64,000 nt of DNA, taken from contig CAJXMD010000007.1 of NCBI GenBank assembly GCA_913056165.1, forward strand, positions 1 through 64,000, written 5' to 3'. The notes beneath the pieces were generated by a model. The model saw only the letters and a program-made list of their open reading frames with translations. It was not told the origin of the DNA and made no database searches. Origin of the DNA: an uncultured Halieaceae bacterium. GTDB taxonomy: Bacteria > Pseudomonadota > Gammaproteobacteria > Pseudomonadales > Halieaceae. The position numbers and the translations under genes are program-made. Of the stretch, positions 8,507-16,777 are shown piece by piece (the stretch's first letter is position 1; each line of letters starts with the position of its first letter).

Positions 8507-9364
8507 ATGGCGGTAGTGAACACAAATATTGGGGCGTCGATCGCGCAAAATGCCCTGAGTAAGAACGAACGGTCGATGAATACAGCGATGGAGAGACTCT
8601 CGACCGGGAAACGTATTAACGGTGCCAAGGATGACGCCGCCGGGCTTGCAATCTCCTCGAGGATGACCTCACAGATCAATGGTTTGGCAACAGGAATGAA
8701 GAACGCCAGCGATGCGGTCAGTATGATTAGTGTCGCTGATGGGGCTATGGTAGAGATAGGCAACATGCTGCAACGTATGCGGGAACTTGCCCTGCAGGCC
8801 TCAAATGGCACTACAACATCGGCTGATAGGGATTACCTGAATACCGAGTATCAGAACCTGATTACTGAGATTGAGCGCATAGCACAGAATACACAGTGGA
8901 ACGGCACCGATATATTGAATGTAGCCAGCAATTCGGTGAAGTACCAGGTCGGCGCGAATGGCGGACAAACCATTGCAGTGGACTTCGCGGCGGTTGATCA
9001 AACAAACGGGTCGGCTTTTGGCGTATTCGCTACAGGTGCTTCGGCGGTTTCTATAGCGGCAGGCACCACTGCTTCAGCGCTTACCGCTGGAACTGAGGCG
9101 GTAACAAAAATTGACGCAGCCATCACGGAACTTAATGAGAATAGAGCGACATTTGGTGCGGCCATCAATCAATTGACCTATGCCATGGACAATTTAGCAA
9201 GTGTAAAAGTCAACTCCGAGGCAGCCCGTTCTCGTATTGAGGACGCCAACTACGCCGAGGAGACGTCTGAGCTCGCCAGAACCGCAATTATCCACCAGGC
9301 AGGCCTCGCTATGCTTGCGCAGGCGAATCAGGTGACTGCAACTGTTTTGGCGCTGCTGAAGTAA
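8507..9364 (+). CDS. Flagellin 2
   Basis: A 285-residue flagellin with conserved N-terminal ([20 protein letters not shown]) and C-terminal ([20 protein letters not shown]) helices. It departs from the other four near the C-terminus: [20 protein letters not shown] instead of the usual Gln-Gln and Leu-Pro-Gln sequence, and it ends in LALLK. This suggests a specialised place in the filament. It has its own sigma28 promoter and is followed at 70 bases by flaG with no terminator between, so the two are probably co-transcribed. Confidence 0.96.
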   Translation: MAVVNTNIGASIAQNALSKNERSMNTAMERLSTGKRINGAKDDAAGLAISSRMTSQINGLATGMKNASDAVSMISVADGAMVEIGNMLQRMRELALQASNGTTTSADRDYLNTEYQNLITEIERIAQNTQWNGTDILNVASNSVKYQVGANGGQTIAVDFAAVDQTNGSAFGVFATGASAVSIAAGTTASALTAGTEAVTKIDAAITELNENRATFGAAINQLTYAMDNLASVKVNSEAARSRIEDANYAEETSELARTAIIHQAGLAMLAQANQVTATVLALLK

Positions 9365-9434
9365 GGGCTTTAACCGAGCTGATTTTTTGCACCGGATAGG
9401 GGAGTCGTTGCAAGACAGCTGGAGGGAATGAAAG

Positions 9435-9863
9435 ATGGACAAGGTTCCTGCGAGCACAGCATCTACTGCGGCCCAAGTGGCCGCTAACAAAGCCGCTGTT
9501 GCAAGTGGTAAGGATCAGAATGCAGGTCCTGATAACAAAGTTAAAGTAAAGCAAGACCGCGCACCTGCAGTATCTATTGCGGAGGTAGCAGCTGACGCCG
9601 CAGATGGTAAGTTGAGGAGTGTAAGCGCGTTAGCTTCGATTTCCGAGTCAATTGACGACGCGGTTGAGGTGTTGAACGAAGCTTTGAGTAAAAGGCATAC
9701 GAGTGCGCAAATTCGGCGTGATGATCAGCTCAACAGATTTTTGGTCACCATCAAGGACAAGGACTCCGGAGAGGTGGTGCGCGAAATTCCAGCAGAGGCG
9801 CTGCTTAAGTTTGCTCGGAATTTAGAAGAGCTTAAAGGCATCCTGTTTGACGAAACGCTTTAA
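9435..9863 (+). CDS. flaG: FlaG family flagellar protein
   Basis: A 142-residue protein whose last 70 residues match FlaG: a helix followed by QLNRFLVTIKDKDSGEVVRE and IPAEALLKFARNLEELKG. The N-terminal half is Ala/Lys-rich and low in complexity. FlaG proteins affect filament length in polar flagellates and usually sit between flagellin and fliD; here fliD does not follow, and the next gene is a convergent flagellin. GGAGG lies just upstream of the ATG. Confidence 0.88.
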   Translation: MDKVPASTASTAAQVAANKAAVASGKDQNAGPDNKVKVKQDRAPAVSIAEVAADAADGKLRSVSALASISESIDDAVEVLNEALSKRHTSAQIRRDDQLNRFLVTIKDKDSGEVVREIPAEALLKFARNLEELKGILFDETL

Positions 9864-9883
9864 ATTTGGCTTCTGGGAGACGT

Positions 9884-9918
9884 CCCGGTTGTGTTAATGA
9901 AACCGGGGGTTTGTTTTT
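9884..9918 (+). terminator. Terminator after flaG
   Basis: Inverted repeat CCCGGTT (9884-9890) and AACCGGG (9901-9907) with a 10-base loop, followed by a T-rich tract, just downstream of the flaG stop. Confidence 0.75.
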
Positions 9919-9941
9919 ATCAGACAGGTATTTTCCGCGAC

Positions 9942-9969
9942 AAAAAAAACGCCCAGTCGGGCGTTTTTT
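9942..9969. terminator. Bidirectional terminator between flaG and flagellin 3
   Basis: Short stem CGCCC (9950-9954) and GGGCG (9959-9963) flanked by A8 on the left and T6 on the right, so it can work on both strands between two convergent genes. Confidence 0.88.
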
Positions 9970-9984
9970 GTTGCTTTGTAAGCC

Positions 9985-10857
9985 TTACTGCAGCAAAGAA
10001 AGCACTGTTTGGGGAAGCTGATTCGCCTGAGCCAGCATTGCCGTTCCCGCCTGAGAGATGATTTGCGTTCGTGCGAGCTCTGATGTTTCTTTGGCGTAAT
10101 CAGCGTCTAAGATTCGACTACGAGAAGCCTCAGCATTTACTTTCACGCTAGCCAGGTTGTCAATGGCGTAAGTTAACTGATTGACAGCTGCGCCGAAGGT
10201 AGCGCGCTGGCTATTCACAGCAGTAATCGCACTATCGATCGCGGTGACTGCTGCAGTGCCGGTCGTGATTGCTGATGCGGTGGTCTGAGCAGATATTGCC
10301 GCGGTGGCGGCTGCGGCACTAAACGCCTGAAACGTGGTCCCACCCGATTGAGAAATATCTCCGAAATTCACAGCAACAGTTTGTCCGCCGTTAGCACCAA
10401 CTTGGAAGCTTACCGTCGGATCACCGGCAGCATTAGCGTCTCCTTGAAGGATAGAGCGTCCATTCCACTGCGTATTTTGAGCGATGCGCTCCATTTCCGA
10501 GATTAGGTTGGCGTACTCCGCATTAAGGTAATTGCGATCTGCCTCTGTCGTGGTGCCATTCGAGGATTGAAGTGCGAGCTCTCTCATCCTCTGAAGCATA
10601 TTTGTTACCTCGATCATCGCACCGTCAGCTGTTTGCAGCATGCTGATCGCGTCATTCGCATTTCGAATGCCCACTTCCAAGCCTCGAATTTGTGACGTCA
10701 TTCGAGAAGAAATTGCCAGTCCCGCTGCGTCGTCTTTGGCGCTATTGATGCGACTACCAGTGGATAGGCGCTCCATGGCGGTGTTCATATCGCGCTCATT
10801 TCTCGTCAAGGCGTTTTGCGCAATGCTGGCGCCTACATTTGTGTTTACGACTGCCAT
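9985..10857 (-). CDS. Flagellin 3
   Basis: A 290-residue flagellin with standard D0/D1 ends ([46 protein letters not shown]) and an Ala/Thr/Ser-rich short middle. No clear sigma28 or sigma54 site is seen in the 104 bases upstream, and no terminator separates it from flagellin 4, so it is probably read from the sigma54 promoter of flagellin 4 or from an unrecognised promoter. Confidence 0.96.
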   Translation of the reverse strand: MAVVNTNVGASIAQNALTRNERDMNTAMERLSTGSRINSAKDDAAGLAISSRMTSQIRGLEVGIRNANDAISMLQTADGAMIEVTNMLQRMRELALQSSNGTTTEADRNYLNAEYANLISEMERIAQNTQWNGRSILQGDANAAGDPTVSFQVGANGGQTVAVNFGDISQSGGTTFQAFSAAAATAAISAQTTASAITTGTAAVTAIDSAITAVNSQRATFGAAVNQLTYAIDNLASVKVNAEASRSRILDADYAKETSELARTQIISQAGTAMLAQANQLPQTVLSLLQ

Positions 10858-10961
10858 AATGGCCCTCCTAATATTAACAAGTACTGCGTTACCTTTCGTT
10901 GTTTAAAGAGTTCTGGGTGATCCAAGCTTAGGGCCTTGATCTAAATCAGCACTCGTTCTTA

Positions 10962-11858
10962 CTACCCTAATAAATCCAATACGCTTGCCGGCAGCTGATT
11001 CGCCTGGGCGAGCATTGCTGTACCTGCTTGCTGAATGATTTGCGTCTTGGCGAGCTCAGAGGTCGCATGAGCGTAATCTGTGTCCATGATTCTGCTTCGG
11101 GTGGATGCAGCATTGATGGACACCTGCGTTAAATTGTCGATCGCGTGAGTCAGTTGGTTCACCGCAGCGCCGAAGGAAGCTCGTTGATTACTGACGTTTT
11201 CGATGGCGTTGTCGATGCCGGTCATCGCCGCGGATGCGTTGGTTTGAGCCACGGCTGTCGTGGCACCTGAAATGGCGATGTCAGCCAAAGCTCTGCTGCC
11301 CGAGTTTGTTCCAGCCGCAATACCAGAGGCGCCAGTGGCCAAGCCACCTCCCGTCATGTTGCCAAAATTAACAGAAATAGTCTGACCGGCGTTGCCGCCC
11401 ACCTGATAGGAGACATCGGTCACAGCGGAACCCCCTGCGTTTCCGTTGAGTACTGCTCGACCATTCCACTCGGTGTTGTTAGCAATTCTATCTATCTCGG
11501 CCTTTAACCGACCAAACTCATCCTGAAGATAGTTCCTGTCAGCAACACTGCCAGTGCCGTTAGAGGCTTGGAGTGCCAGTTCTCTCATGCGCAGCAACAT
11601 GTTGGTCATTTCGTCCAGAGCGCTTTCTGCGGTCTGGATCATGCTGATTGCATCGTGGGCATTCTGTACAGACTGCTCGAGCCCTACGATCTGTGAGGTC
11701 ATCCTGGAGCTGATCGCAAGACCCGCGGCGTCGTCGGCTGCAGTGTTGATCTTCTTGCCAGTTGATAACTGCTCCATCGCCTTGCTGAGCGCGCGCTCGT
11801 TTTTGGCTAACGAAGCTTGCGCAAGCGATGCGCTGATGTTCGTATTTACAACCGCCAT
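10962..11858 (-). CDS. Flagellin 4 (divergent, sigma54-driven)
   Basis: At 298 residues the longest and least similar of the five: the N-terminus reads SLAQASLAKNERALSKAMEQ, then [20 protein letters not shown], and it ends in LPASVLDLLG rather than QTVLSLLQ. The middle is Gly/Ala-rich. It is the only flagellin with a clear sigma54 promoter. In Vibrio species one sigma54-dependent flagellin (FlaA) is the essential core subunit while the others use sigma28. By analogy flagellin 4 may be made first and form the filament base or core; that is inference. Confidence 0.95.
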   Translation of the reverse strand: MAVVNTNISASLAQASLAKNERALSKAMEQLSTGKKINTAADDAAGLAISSRMTSQIVGLEQSVQNAHDAISMIQTAESALDEMTNMLLRMRELALQASNGTGSVADRNYLQDEFGRLKAEIDRIANNTEWNGRAVLNGNAGGSAVTDVSYQVGGNAGQTISVNFGNMTGGGLATGASGIAAGTNSGSRALADIAISGATTAVAQTNASAAMTGIDNAIENVSNQRASFGAAVNQLTHAIDNLTQVSINAASTRSRIMDTDYAHATSELAKTQIIQQAGTAMLAQANQLPASVLDLLG

Positions 11859-11905
11859 GATTCTGGTCTCCTAATGGCTTTGTTCTTCGGTGCACAAGCT
11901 GAACA

Positions 11906-11920
11906 GCAGGAACCGTGCCA
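11906..11920 (-). promoter_or_regulatory. sigma54 promoter of flagellin 4
   Basis: Read on the minus strand the site is TGGCACG, GTTCC, TGC: the -24 GG and -12 GC are separated by exactly 10 bases and the -24 box is a perfect consensus. It lies about 48 bases before the start codon. Confidence 0.88.
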
Positions 11921-12159
11921 ATTCGTGATCTACCAGTTCTAAGTGCCTGTTTTTTAGAGATATTAATTTTTTTTGTTGGTGAGGCTGGCAACTTAAAAAT
12001 GGTTTATGAGGCGGGGCCGGCAATGATTTGCCGCCGGATATTGGGGATTAGTAGTCGTAAAAATTGAGATGTGGGTTTAGTCCGCAACGGGCCATACGGT
12101 GGAGCATTGTTTTGCCTGCAAAGCTTCACTCTGCAGCGGCCCGGACAGCAATTTAGGGC

Positions 12160-12190
12160 AAAAAAAAGCGCCCTGTTGGGCGCCTTTTTA
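12160..12190. terminator. Terminator after flagellin 5, able to act on both strands
   Basis: Stem GCGCCC (12168-12173) and GGGCGC (12178-12183) with loop TGTT, flanked by an A8 run and a T5 run, immediately downstream of the flagellin 5 stop. It resembles the terminator of flagellin 1. Confidence 0.9.
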
Positions 12191-12208
12191 TGGGTTTCTG
12201 ATTTTTCG

Positions 12209-13072
12209 CTACTGCAGAAGCGACAGCACTGTCTGGGGCAGCTGATTGGCCTGGGCCAACATCGCTGTTCCGGCTTGCTGGATGATCTGGGTGCGAGCAA
12301 GCTCAGACGTCTCGGTCGCGTAGTCCGTATCGAGAATGCGGCTCCGAGAAGCCTCAGCATTCACCTTAACGCTAGCAAGGTTGTCTACTGCGTAAGTCAA
12401 CTGATTCACCGCCGCACCAAAGGTGGCCCTCTGAGAGTTAACAGAAGCAATAGCCGAGTCGATCGCAACAACAGCTGATGTGGCAGTAGTCATTGCGCTT
12501 GCAGTGGTACCCGCTGCGATGCTGCCGTGGGCCGAGTTGACCTCTTGCATCACCCCAGAGGCGCCAGTGTTGTTGAAGTCACCGAAATCCACCGAAATCG
12601 TCTGACCACCATTTGCACCCACTTGGTAGGAAAACGTGCTACTGGCTGTGGTGGTGTGATTCAGTATTGACCCACCGTTCCATTGCGTATTCTGCGCAAT
12701 GCGATCGATCTCAGTAATTAAATTTTGATATTCCGAGTTTAAGTAATCCCGGTCGGAAGAGGTGGTTGTTCCGTTCGCTGACTGCAACGCCAGCTCTCGC
12801 ATGCGCTGTAGCATGTTTGTAACCTCGACCAGCGCGCCATCTGCCGTACTGATCATGCTGATGGCGTCATTGGCGTTGCGAATTCCGACCTCTAACCCTC
12901 GGATTTGCGATGTCATCCGTGAAGAAATGGCCAGCCCGGCGGCATCATCTTTGGCGCCGTTGATGCGTTGACCGGTAGATAGCCGCTCCATGGCGGTATT
13001 CATGTGGCGCTCATTACGCACTAGCGCGTTCTGAGCAACGGTTGCGTTTACATTTGTATTAACGACGGCCAT
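12209..13072 (-). CDS. Flagellin 5
   Basis: A 287-residue flagellin almost identical in its first 110 and last 80 residues to flagellin 1, and in inverted orientation to it. The central part differs (it has [18 protein letters not shown] and GVMQEVNSAHGSIAAG). Its promoter leader is also related to that of flagellin 1, so the duplicated unit included the promoter. It is divergent from maf. Confidence 0.97.
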   Translation of the reverse strand: MAVVNTNVNATVAQNALVRNERHMNTAMERLSTGQRINGAKDDAAGLAISSRMTSQIRGLEVGIRNANDAISMISTADGALVEVTNMLQRMRELALQSANGTTTSSDRDYLNSEYQNLITEIDRIAQNTQWNGGSILNHTTTASSTFSYQVGANGGQTISVDFGDFNNTGASGVMQEVNSAHGSIAAGTTASAMTTATSAVVAIDSAIASVNSQRATFGAAVNQLTYAVDNLASVKVNAEASRSRILDTDYATETSELARTQIIQQAGTAMLAQANQLPQTVLSLLQ

Positions 13073-13153
13073 GGCGGTCTCCTGATTTTCTTCCTATGAA
13101 TCCTGTGCGTTTCGGCTTTGGGATCTCCCCAAGCCCTGTTGTCCTTGACTCAG

Positions 13154-13180
13154 TTATCGGCACACGTCCCTGATCCTTTA
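13154..13180 (-). promoter_or_regulatory. sigma28 (FliA) promoter of flagellin 5
   Basis: On the minus strand: TAAA (13180-13177), 15 bases, GCCGATAA (13161-13154), a perfect consensus. The transcribed leader resembles that of flagellin 1. Confidence 0.93.
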
Positions 13181-13226
13181 GAAAAAATTGTGTCGTTCTG
13201 GTAGAAGAGAGAGGGTTTTAAAGGTT

Positions 13227-13242
13227 TGGCCTGATTTTTGCT
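13227..13242 (+). promoter_or_regulatory. sigma54 promoter of maf
   Basis: TGGCCTG, ATTTT, TGCT: GG and GC are 10 bases apart and the -24 TGGC is intact. It lies about 85 bases before the maf start. Confidence 0.75.
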
Positions 13243-13326
13243 TGATTTATTGGAGCGGCATTTATATCGCCATTTGACGCTTTTCAGAATCTCAAGGCTT
13301 CTGCCGACCGAAACGGGAGATAACAC

Positions 13327-15228
13327 ATGTACTCAGCCACACTCGAGCCGTTGCTTCAGCAATGCAATGAAGCCATTGAAATGGCCAAGCAAGGTGCCAT
13401 CGATGAGGCCAGAGTGTGCCTGGACAGAATACGTTTCCTGCGATCATTGCTTGCTCACAGCAATGTGTCCAACGATAGTCAGCTTGGTGCGACGGAGGCG
13501 AATTTCCCTTCAGGCGCTGCAGATCTATTAGGCCATCACATATCAATAGCAACCGCTGTTAATCAACGGCTTGAGACCATTCATCAGTGGATCAAAGAAT
13601 CACGTGCAGCATTCTCGGTTGAAGAGTTGCGGCAATCTAATGCCGGTATCAACTTATTTATCGATGATGCGCTGCCGGATATCTGGGATTTCAAACAGGA
13701 TCTGGTGCTACTAACCGATTTGGACGGTTATGAAATTCGTGAGGTATTACGCGCACGTGGACAGGCAAAATTTATCTGGATGACGGAGCACGTCATTTCT
13801 GACGGGAGTGGTGATGACTCTCGTGATTTGGACACTCTTTACGTCGTTGCGGGTCAAGATCCCGAGAAAACTGAGCTTGAACGATTTTTGAGGCGGTTCT
13901 CAGTGCCTCGAGCGGCCCTTATCACCACCAGCGTCGGTCCTCGGGATGAGCAAAATTTTAATGCAGTCGCTCGAGCGATTGGGGCTGCAGTGATTGCGGG
14001 TTCTACCACGCAGTGGTTGCCTCAGGCGACTGCCGAACAATGGATCGGATCAACCCCAACACTGGCAAATTGTGCTTCGGCGATTGAGTTGAGGCCTGAA
14101 TTTGAGGACGCAGACGTGCTGGTCGTGTCCCCGGGACCCTCCTTAAAACATGACCTTGAGCTTCTAGCGAAGGTACAGGACCGTTTCCTCATTTTTGCAA
14201 GTGTTAAGGCGCTATCGGCACTGTTTGACGCGGGCATAAAACCTGATTTGGCTATTTGGCAGGATCCTAGGGACCACAGTCACGCCATCCCCGACAGGCC
14301 GGAAATCTCTGAAGTTGGGTTAGTGCTGAGCGAGGGATGCCATCCTGCTTTCTACCAAGCTAATTTTGCTGCTCACTTTCCTTATCCGGATCCTGGTTTT
14401 GTAGGAACCGAGCTTTCGACTGCCTTGCATGGGCCGTCTGTACCTAAGCTTGGCGGTACGTCTGTCTCAACCCTGTCGGCGGTGCTAGCTCTTGAATTTA
14501 ATGCCCGGTCGGTAACCCTGCTGGGACAGGACTTGAGCATCGGTGAGGGCTTGTACGTCTCAGGGGGTGCTCCTACCGAGGAGGGAGCGTCAAGTCGCGG
14601 AGATCATCTCTCGTGTATTGGGATAAACGGAGAGTTGCTACCCACGTTACCCAATTACTATGCTTTTATCAGCGAATTCCAAAACATCGCGCTTCACTTC
14701 AAAGATCGAGTGCCACTATACAACGCTACGTCGTCCGGGGCTTATCTTGAGGGATGGACTCATACGCCGCTTGAATTCCACCCGGTAGTAACCAGTAATG
14801 AGAGCGGTCAACCCAAAAGCGACATAGCGGCCAAGTATTGCAACGCGCGTCCAAAAATTCGTGAGGTCACTGAATCACTTGGCCTAGTAAGTAATCGACT
14901 GGAGCATGCAGCAAAAATCTGTGATGAAATAAAGCTTGAATGCTTGGATAAAGTTAGCTCGGGAAGCAATGACTGCACCGTGATTGATCTGTTGGAGCAG
15001 CGGTTGAAGCTTATTTTTGACGAGGAGTGTCCCCTGCTAAAGTACTACACATCTCGGCAATCGATGGCACTCAATGCCGCGACGGAGTCCGTGCAAAATC
15101 TAGAGGAGAACTTGAGGGTTTCAGCTGATTACTATGAGTCAGTCGCTCGAGCATCGCGTCGACTCCTAATGCTGTGCCGCGACGCGACAGAGCAGCTGAA
15201 CGCCTCGCCCAAGTTGTCGAGTGAGTGA
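13327..15228 (+). CDS. maf: Motility-associated factor (Maf) glycosyltransferase
   Basis: A 633-residue protein with the MAF/DUF115 core: VLVVSPGPSLKHDLELL, a following DRFLIFASVKALSALFDAGI, PDLAIWQDP and later TLLGQDLSI. Maf proteins attach nonulosonic acid sugars (pseudaminic or legionaminic type) to serine or threonine of flagellin in the cytoplasm before export. The position beside five Ser/Thr-rich flagellins supports that role. The C-terminal 150 residues are helical. No sugar-biosynthesis genes lie in the window, so the donor must come from elsewhere. The next two small genes follow at 3 bases and by overlap, so they may be part of the same operon. Confidence 0.9.
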   Translation: MYSATLEPLLQQCNEAIEMAKQGAIDEARVCLDRIRFLRSLLAHSNVSNDSQLGATEANFPSGAADLLGHHISIATAVNQRLETIHQWIKESRAAFSVEELRQSNAGINLFIDDALPDIWDFKQDLVLLTDLDGYEIREVLRARGQAKFIWMTEHVISDGSGDDSRDLDTLYVVAGQDPEKTELERFLRRFSVPRAALITTSVGPRDEQNFNAVARAIGAAVIAGSTTQWLPQATAEQWIGSTPTLANCASAIELRPEFEDADVLVVSPGPSLKHDLELLAKVQDRFLIFASVKALSALFDAGIKPDLAIWQDPRDHSHAIPDRPEISEVGLVLSEGCHPAFYQANFAAHFPYPDPGFVGTELSTALHGPSVPKLGGTSVSTLSAVLALEFNARSVTLLGQDLSIGEGLYVSGGAPTEEGASSRGDHLSCIGINGELLPTLPNYYAFISEFQNIALHFKDRVPLYNATSSGAYLEGWTHTPLEFHPVVTSNESGQPKSDIAAKYCNARPKIREVTESLGLVSNRLEHAAKICDEIKLECLDKVSSGSNDCTVIDLLEQRLKLIFDEECPLLKYYTSRQSMALNAATESVQNLEENLRVSADYYESVARASRRLLMLCRDATEQLNASPKLSSE

Positions 15229-15231
15229 CGT

Positions 15232-15552
15232 ATGGCCCAGGAATGTGTGGTTTGTAAGATAATTCGGACATACCTACTGTTTGCGGTGCCACTCTTGGCG
15301 TTAGTGGGGGCGAGCACCATGGACGGGGGGATGAATGGTACCCCTTGGTTTGCCCGCGTAGAGCTGATTGATTTGCTGTCTTGGGGATGCCTGGTGGCGC
15401 TGGTTGTTATTGTTGTCTACCGAGCTTACCAAGAGTACTACCTGCCCGCGAGACGACAGCGGGCGCTACTCGAGGCTAAAGCTCGGTTTGATGAGATAGC
15501 GGCAAAAATGGAGGACGAGGTTGATCGTTCTTCGGAGGAAGCTGCCCCGTGA
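15232..15552 (+). CDS. Small membrane protein downstream of maf
   Basis: I do not recognise a family. The 106 residues contain two membrane segments (about 12-26 and 46-62), an N-terminal CVVC pair before the first, and a charged helical tail from about residue 70. It starts 3 bases after the maf stop, and its own stop overlaps the next start, so it is likely co-translated with maf. A helper in glycosylation or membrane anchoring is possible but unproven. Confidence 0.7.
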   Translation: MAQECVVCKIIRTYLLFAVPLLALVGASTMDGGMNGTPWFARVELIDLLSWGCLVALVVIVVYRAYQEYYLPARRQRALLEAKARFDEIAAKMEDEVDRSSEEAAP

Positions 15553-15755
15553 ATATAAGTCGCGAGCCAAACTGCTGGCAGTGCAGGTATTTCCAGATAA
15601 CACACCACAGGGCCTTCCCATACGCCTGCACTGTCATAGGGTTTAAGTCGAAACACTTGCCATGTTACGAGGTACGTATGGCTGACGGGGCTAGCTGCAA
15701 GCGTTTTATGCGCAAAAGTGGGAAATTGCCTGAACCCGCATCAAATCTGGCTTAA
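15549..15755 (+). CDS. Small cysteine-rich conserved protein
   Basis: 68 residues with the pattern CWQCRYFQITHH, PYACTVIGFKSK, LPCYEV and SCKRF. This looks like a widespread family of short proteins with C-x2-C, a PYxC, GFKS and a late Cys, sometimes labelled uracil-DNA-glycosylase-related although nothing here shows that activity. Four cysteines could hold a metal. The GTG start overlaps the preceding stop in a GTGA, so it is translationally coupled to the maf operon. Confidence 0.7.
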   Translation: MNISREPNCWQCRYFQITHHRAFPYACTVIGFKSKHLPCYEVRMADGASCKRFMRKSGKLPEPASNLA

Positions 15756-15801
15756 ATAAAGCCTTTAACGAAATTCATGCGCAAAAGACGTGTTACCGGT
15801 T

Positions 15802-16344
15802 TCAGTCGCTTTTAACCAACAAGAAGGGTTGCGGAATATCCCTAGACTGCCGACAGAATACTCGACCCTGATAGGTGTAGACCGAGCACCGAAACTTGTC
15901 TTGGTGAAGACCTTTCGAGGCTGTCCAGAAATTCGCGACCTCTAGATCCGGGAACACATAAGGATTTACTGCGGGATTAATGCAGCTGCTCTCCAGAATG
16001 TCAGGCATTTCGCCTTTCTCCGGCAAACGCCAAGGCTCACCAGTTTTTTCTCGAACTTCAGCGGCATAGTCCATGGCCTCATCCCAGGTCATTTTAAGCG
16101 AGTCACCTCGACATCGATAATTGCTCATTCGTTGACCCACGGCGCATTGCGTTACCGTGAGGCCTGTCGGAATATGTAAAGCCACCCCCCCATCGAATAT
16201 CTCGAAGTCATCCTTTTCGAGACGGCTTTTGTAAACGTCGCGACATTCGGGCTGATTACGTTGATCGTTACAGCCAGTGAGTAAAAATGCCGTCACAAGT
16301 GTGGCCCAGAAGGTTATCTGAATGCTTTGTTTCTGCTTTGCCAT
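15802..16344 (-). CDS. Lipoprotein with DUF1566 (Lcl C-terminal) type domain
   Basis: A predicted lipoprotein of 180 residues: a signal peptide ends in a LLTGC lipobox. The mature part has the DUF1566 pattern of CxVGQ, MTWDEAMDYAAEV, WRLPEKGEM and a late FWTASK, domains found in many secreted bacterial proteins of unclear function. I prefer the ATG at 16344 (MAKQKQS) to the one at 16359. It is convergent with the maf operon and divergent from pomA. Confidence 0.8.
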   Translation of the reverse strand: MAKQKQSIQITFWATLVTAFLLTGCNDQRNQPECRDVYKSRLEKDDFEIFDGGVALHIPTGLTVTQCAVGQRMSNYRCRGDSLKMTWDEAMDYAAEVREKTGEPWRLPEKGEMPDILESSCINPAVNPYVFPDLEVANFWTASKGLHQDKFRCSVYTYQGRVFCRQSRDIPQPFLLVKSD

Positions 16345-16359
16345 CCCCTGTGTCCCCAA

Positions 16360-16777
16360 AATTGTCGTCGACGGGCCGCCACAGATCCGAAGGACTGTGT
16401 TTGATCCGCTTATTCACGTTTGACCCTGTCACTATCAGTTGATCAAGGTCGCTATCAGTCGGACTATCGGTCGATCACGCCGCGGCTTTATCCTCCGCTA
16501 CGCTAGCACATTTTTCTAACTGAGACCGAAAGCCAAGACCGAAAGTGTCAGGTCTGAGCAGGCCTTCGAATATTGCCTGAGACCCGTTGGTTAGTATCAA
16601 GCTTTTTCGGGGAAAGCCGATATTTATCCCACGTTGATGTCTAACTGTCTTAGTTGGTGGGAAAGCCAGCGGAGCGGTAACACAGCAGTGATTGTGTCAC
16701 CCTAGGAAAGCAACAACCGAGCTTGCTATATTTAGCAAACCGAAACACATCGTATTTGATCGTTTGAGGAGCAGTTT
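16360..16777. other. Intergenic region upstream of pomA
   Basis: No gene is supported here. It carries the sigma28-like promoter of pomA at 16597-16623, leaving an untranslated leader of roughly 140 bases. The left part contains the unrecognised promoter of the divergent lipoprotein gene. Confidence 0.7.
16597..16623 (+). promoter_or_regulatory. sigma28 (FliA) promoter of the pomA-pomB operon
   Basis: TCAA, 15 bases, GCCGATAT. The -10 box is perfect and the -35 box has one mismatch. Confidence 0.78.

Larger units (their letters stand above)
11859..12208. other. Intergenic region between flagellins 4 and 5
   Basis: It holds the sigma54 promoter and ribosome site of flagellin 4 and the terminator of flagellin 5. 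The part from 11950 to 12150 shows no gene I can support. Confidence 0.7.

Noticed and set aside
9365-9434. Own sigma28 promoter for flaG
   Set aside because: A CCGGATA-like box exists but spacing and -35 are poor; co-transcription with flagellin 2 is simpler.
10858-10961. Promoter of flagellin 3
   Set aside because: Scanning both consensus patterns on the minus strand gave no site with correct boxes and spacing, so none is reported.
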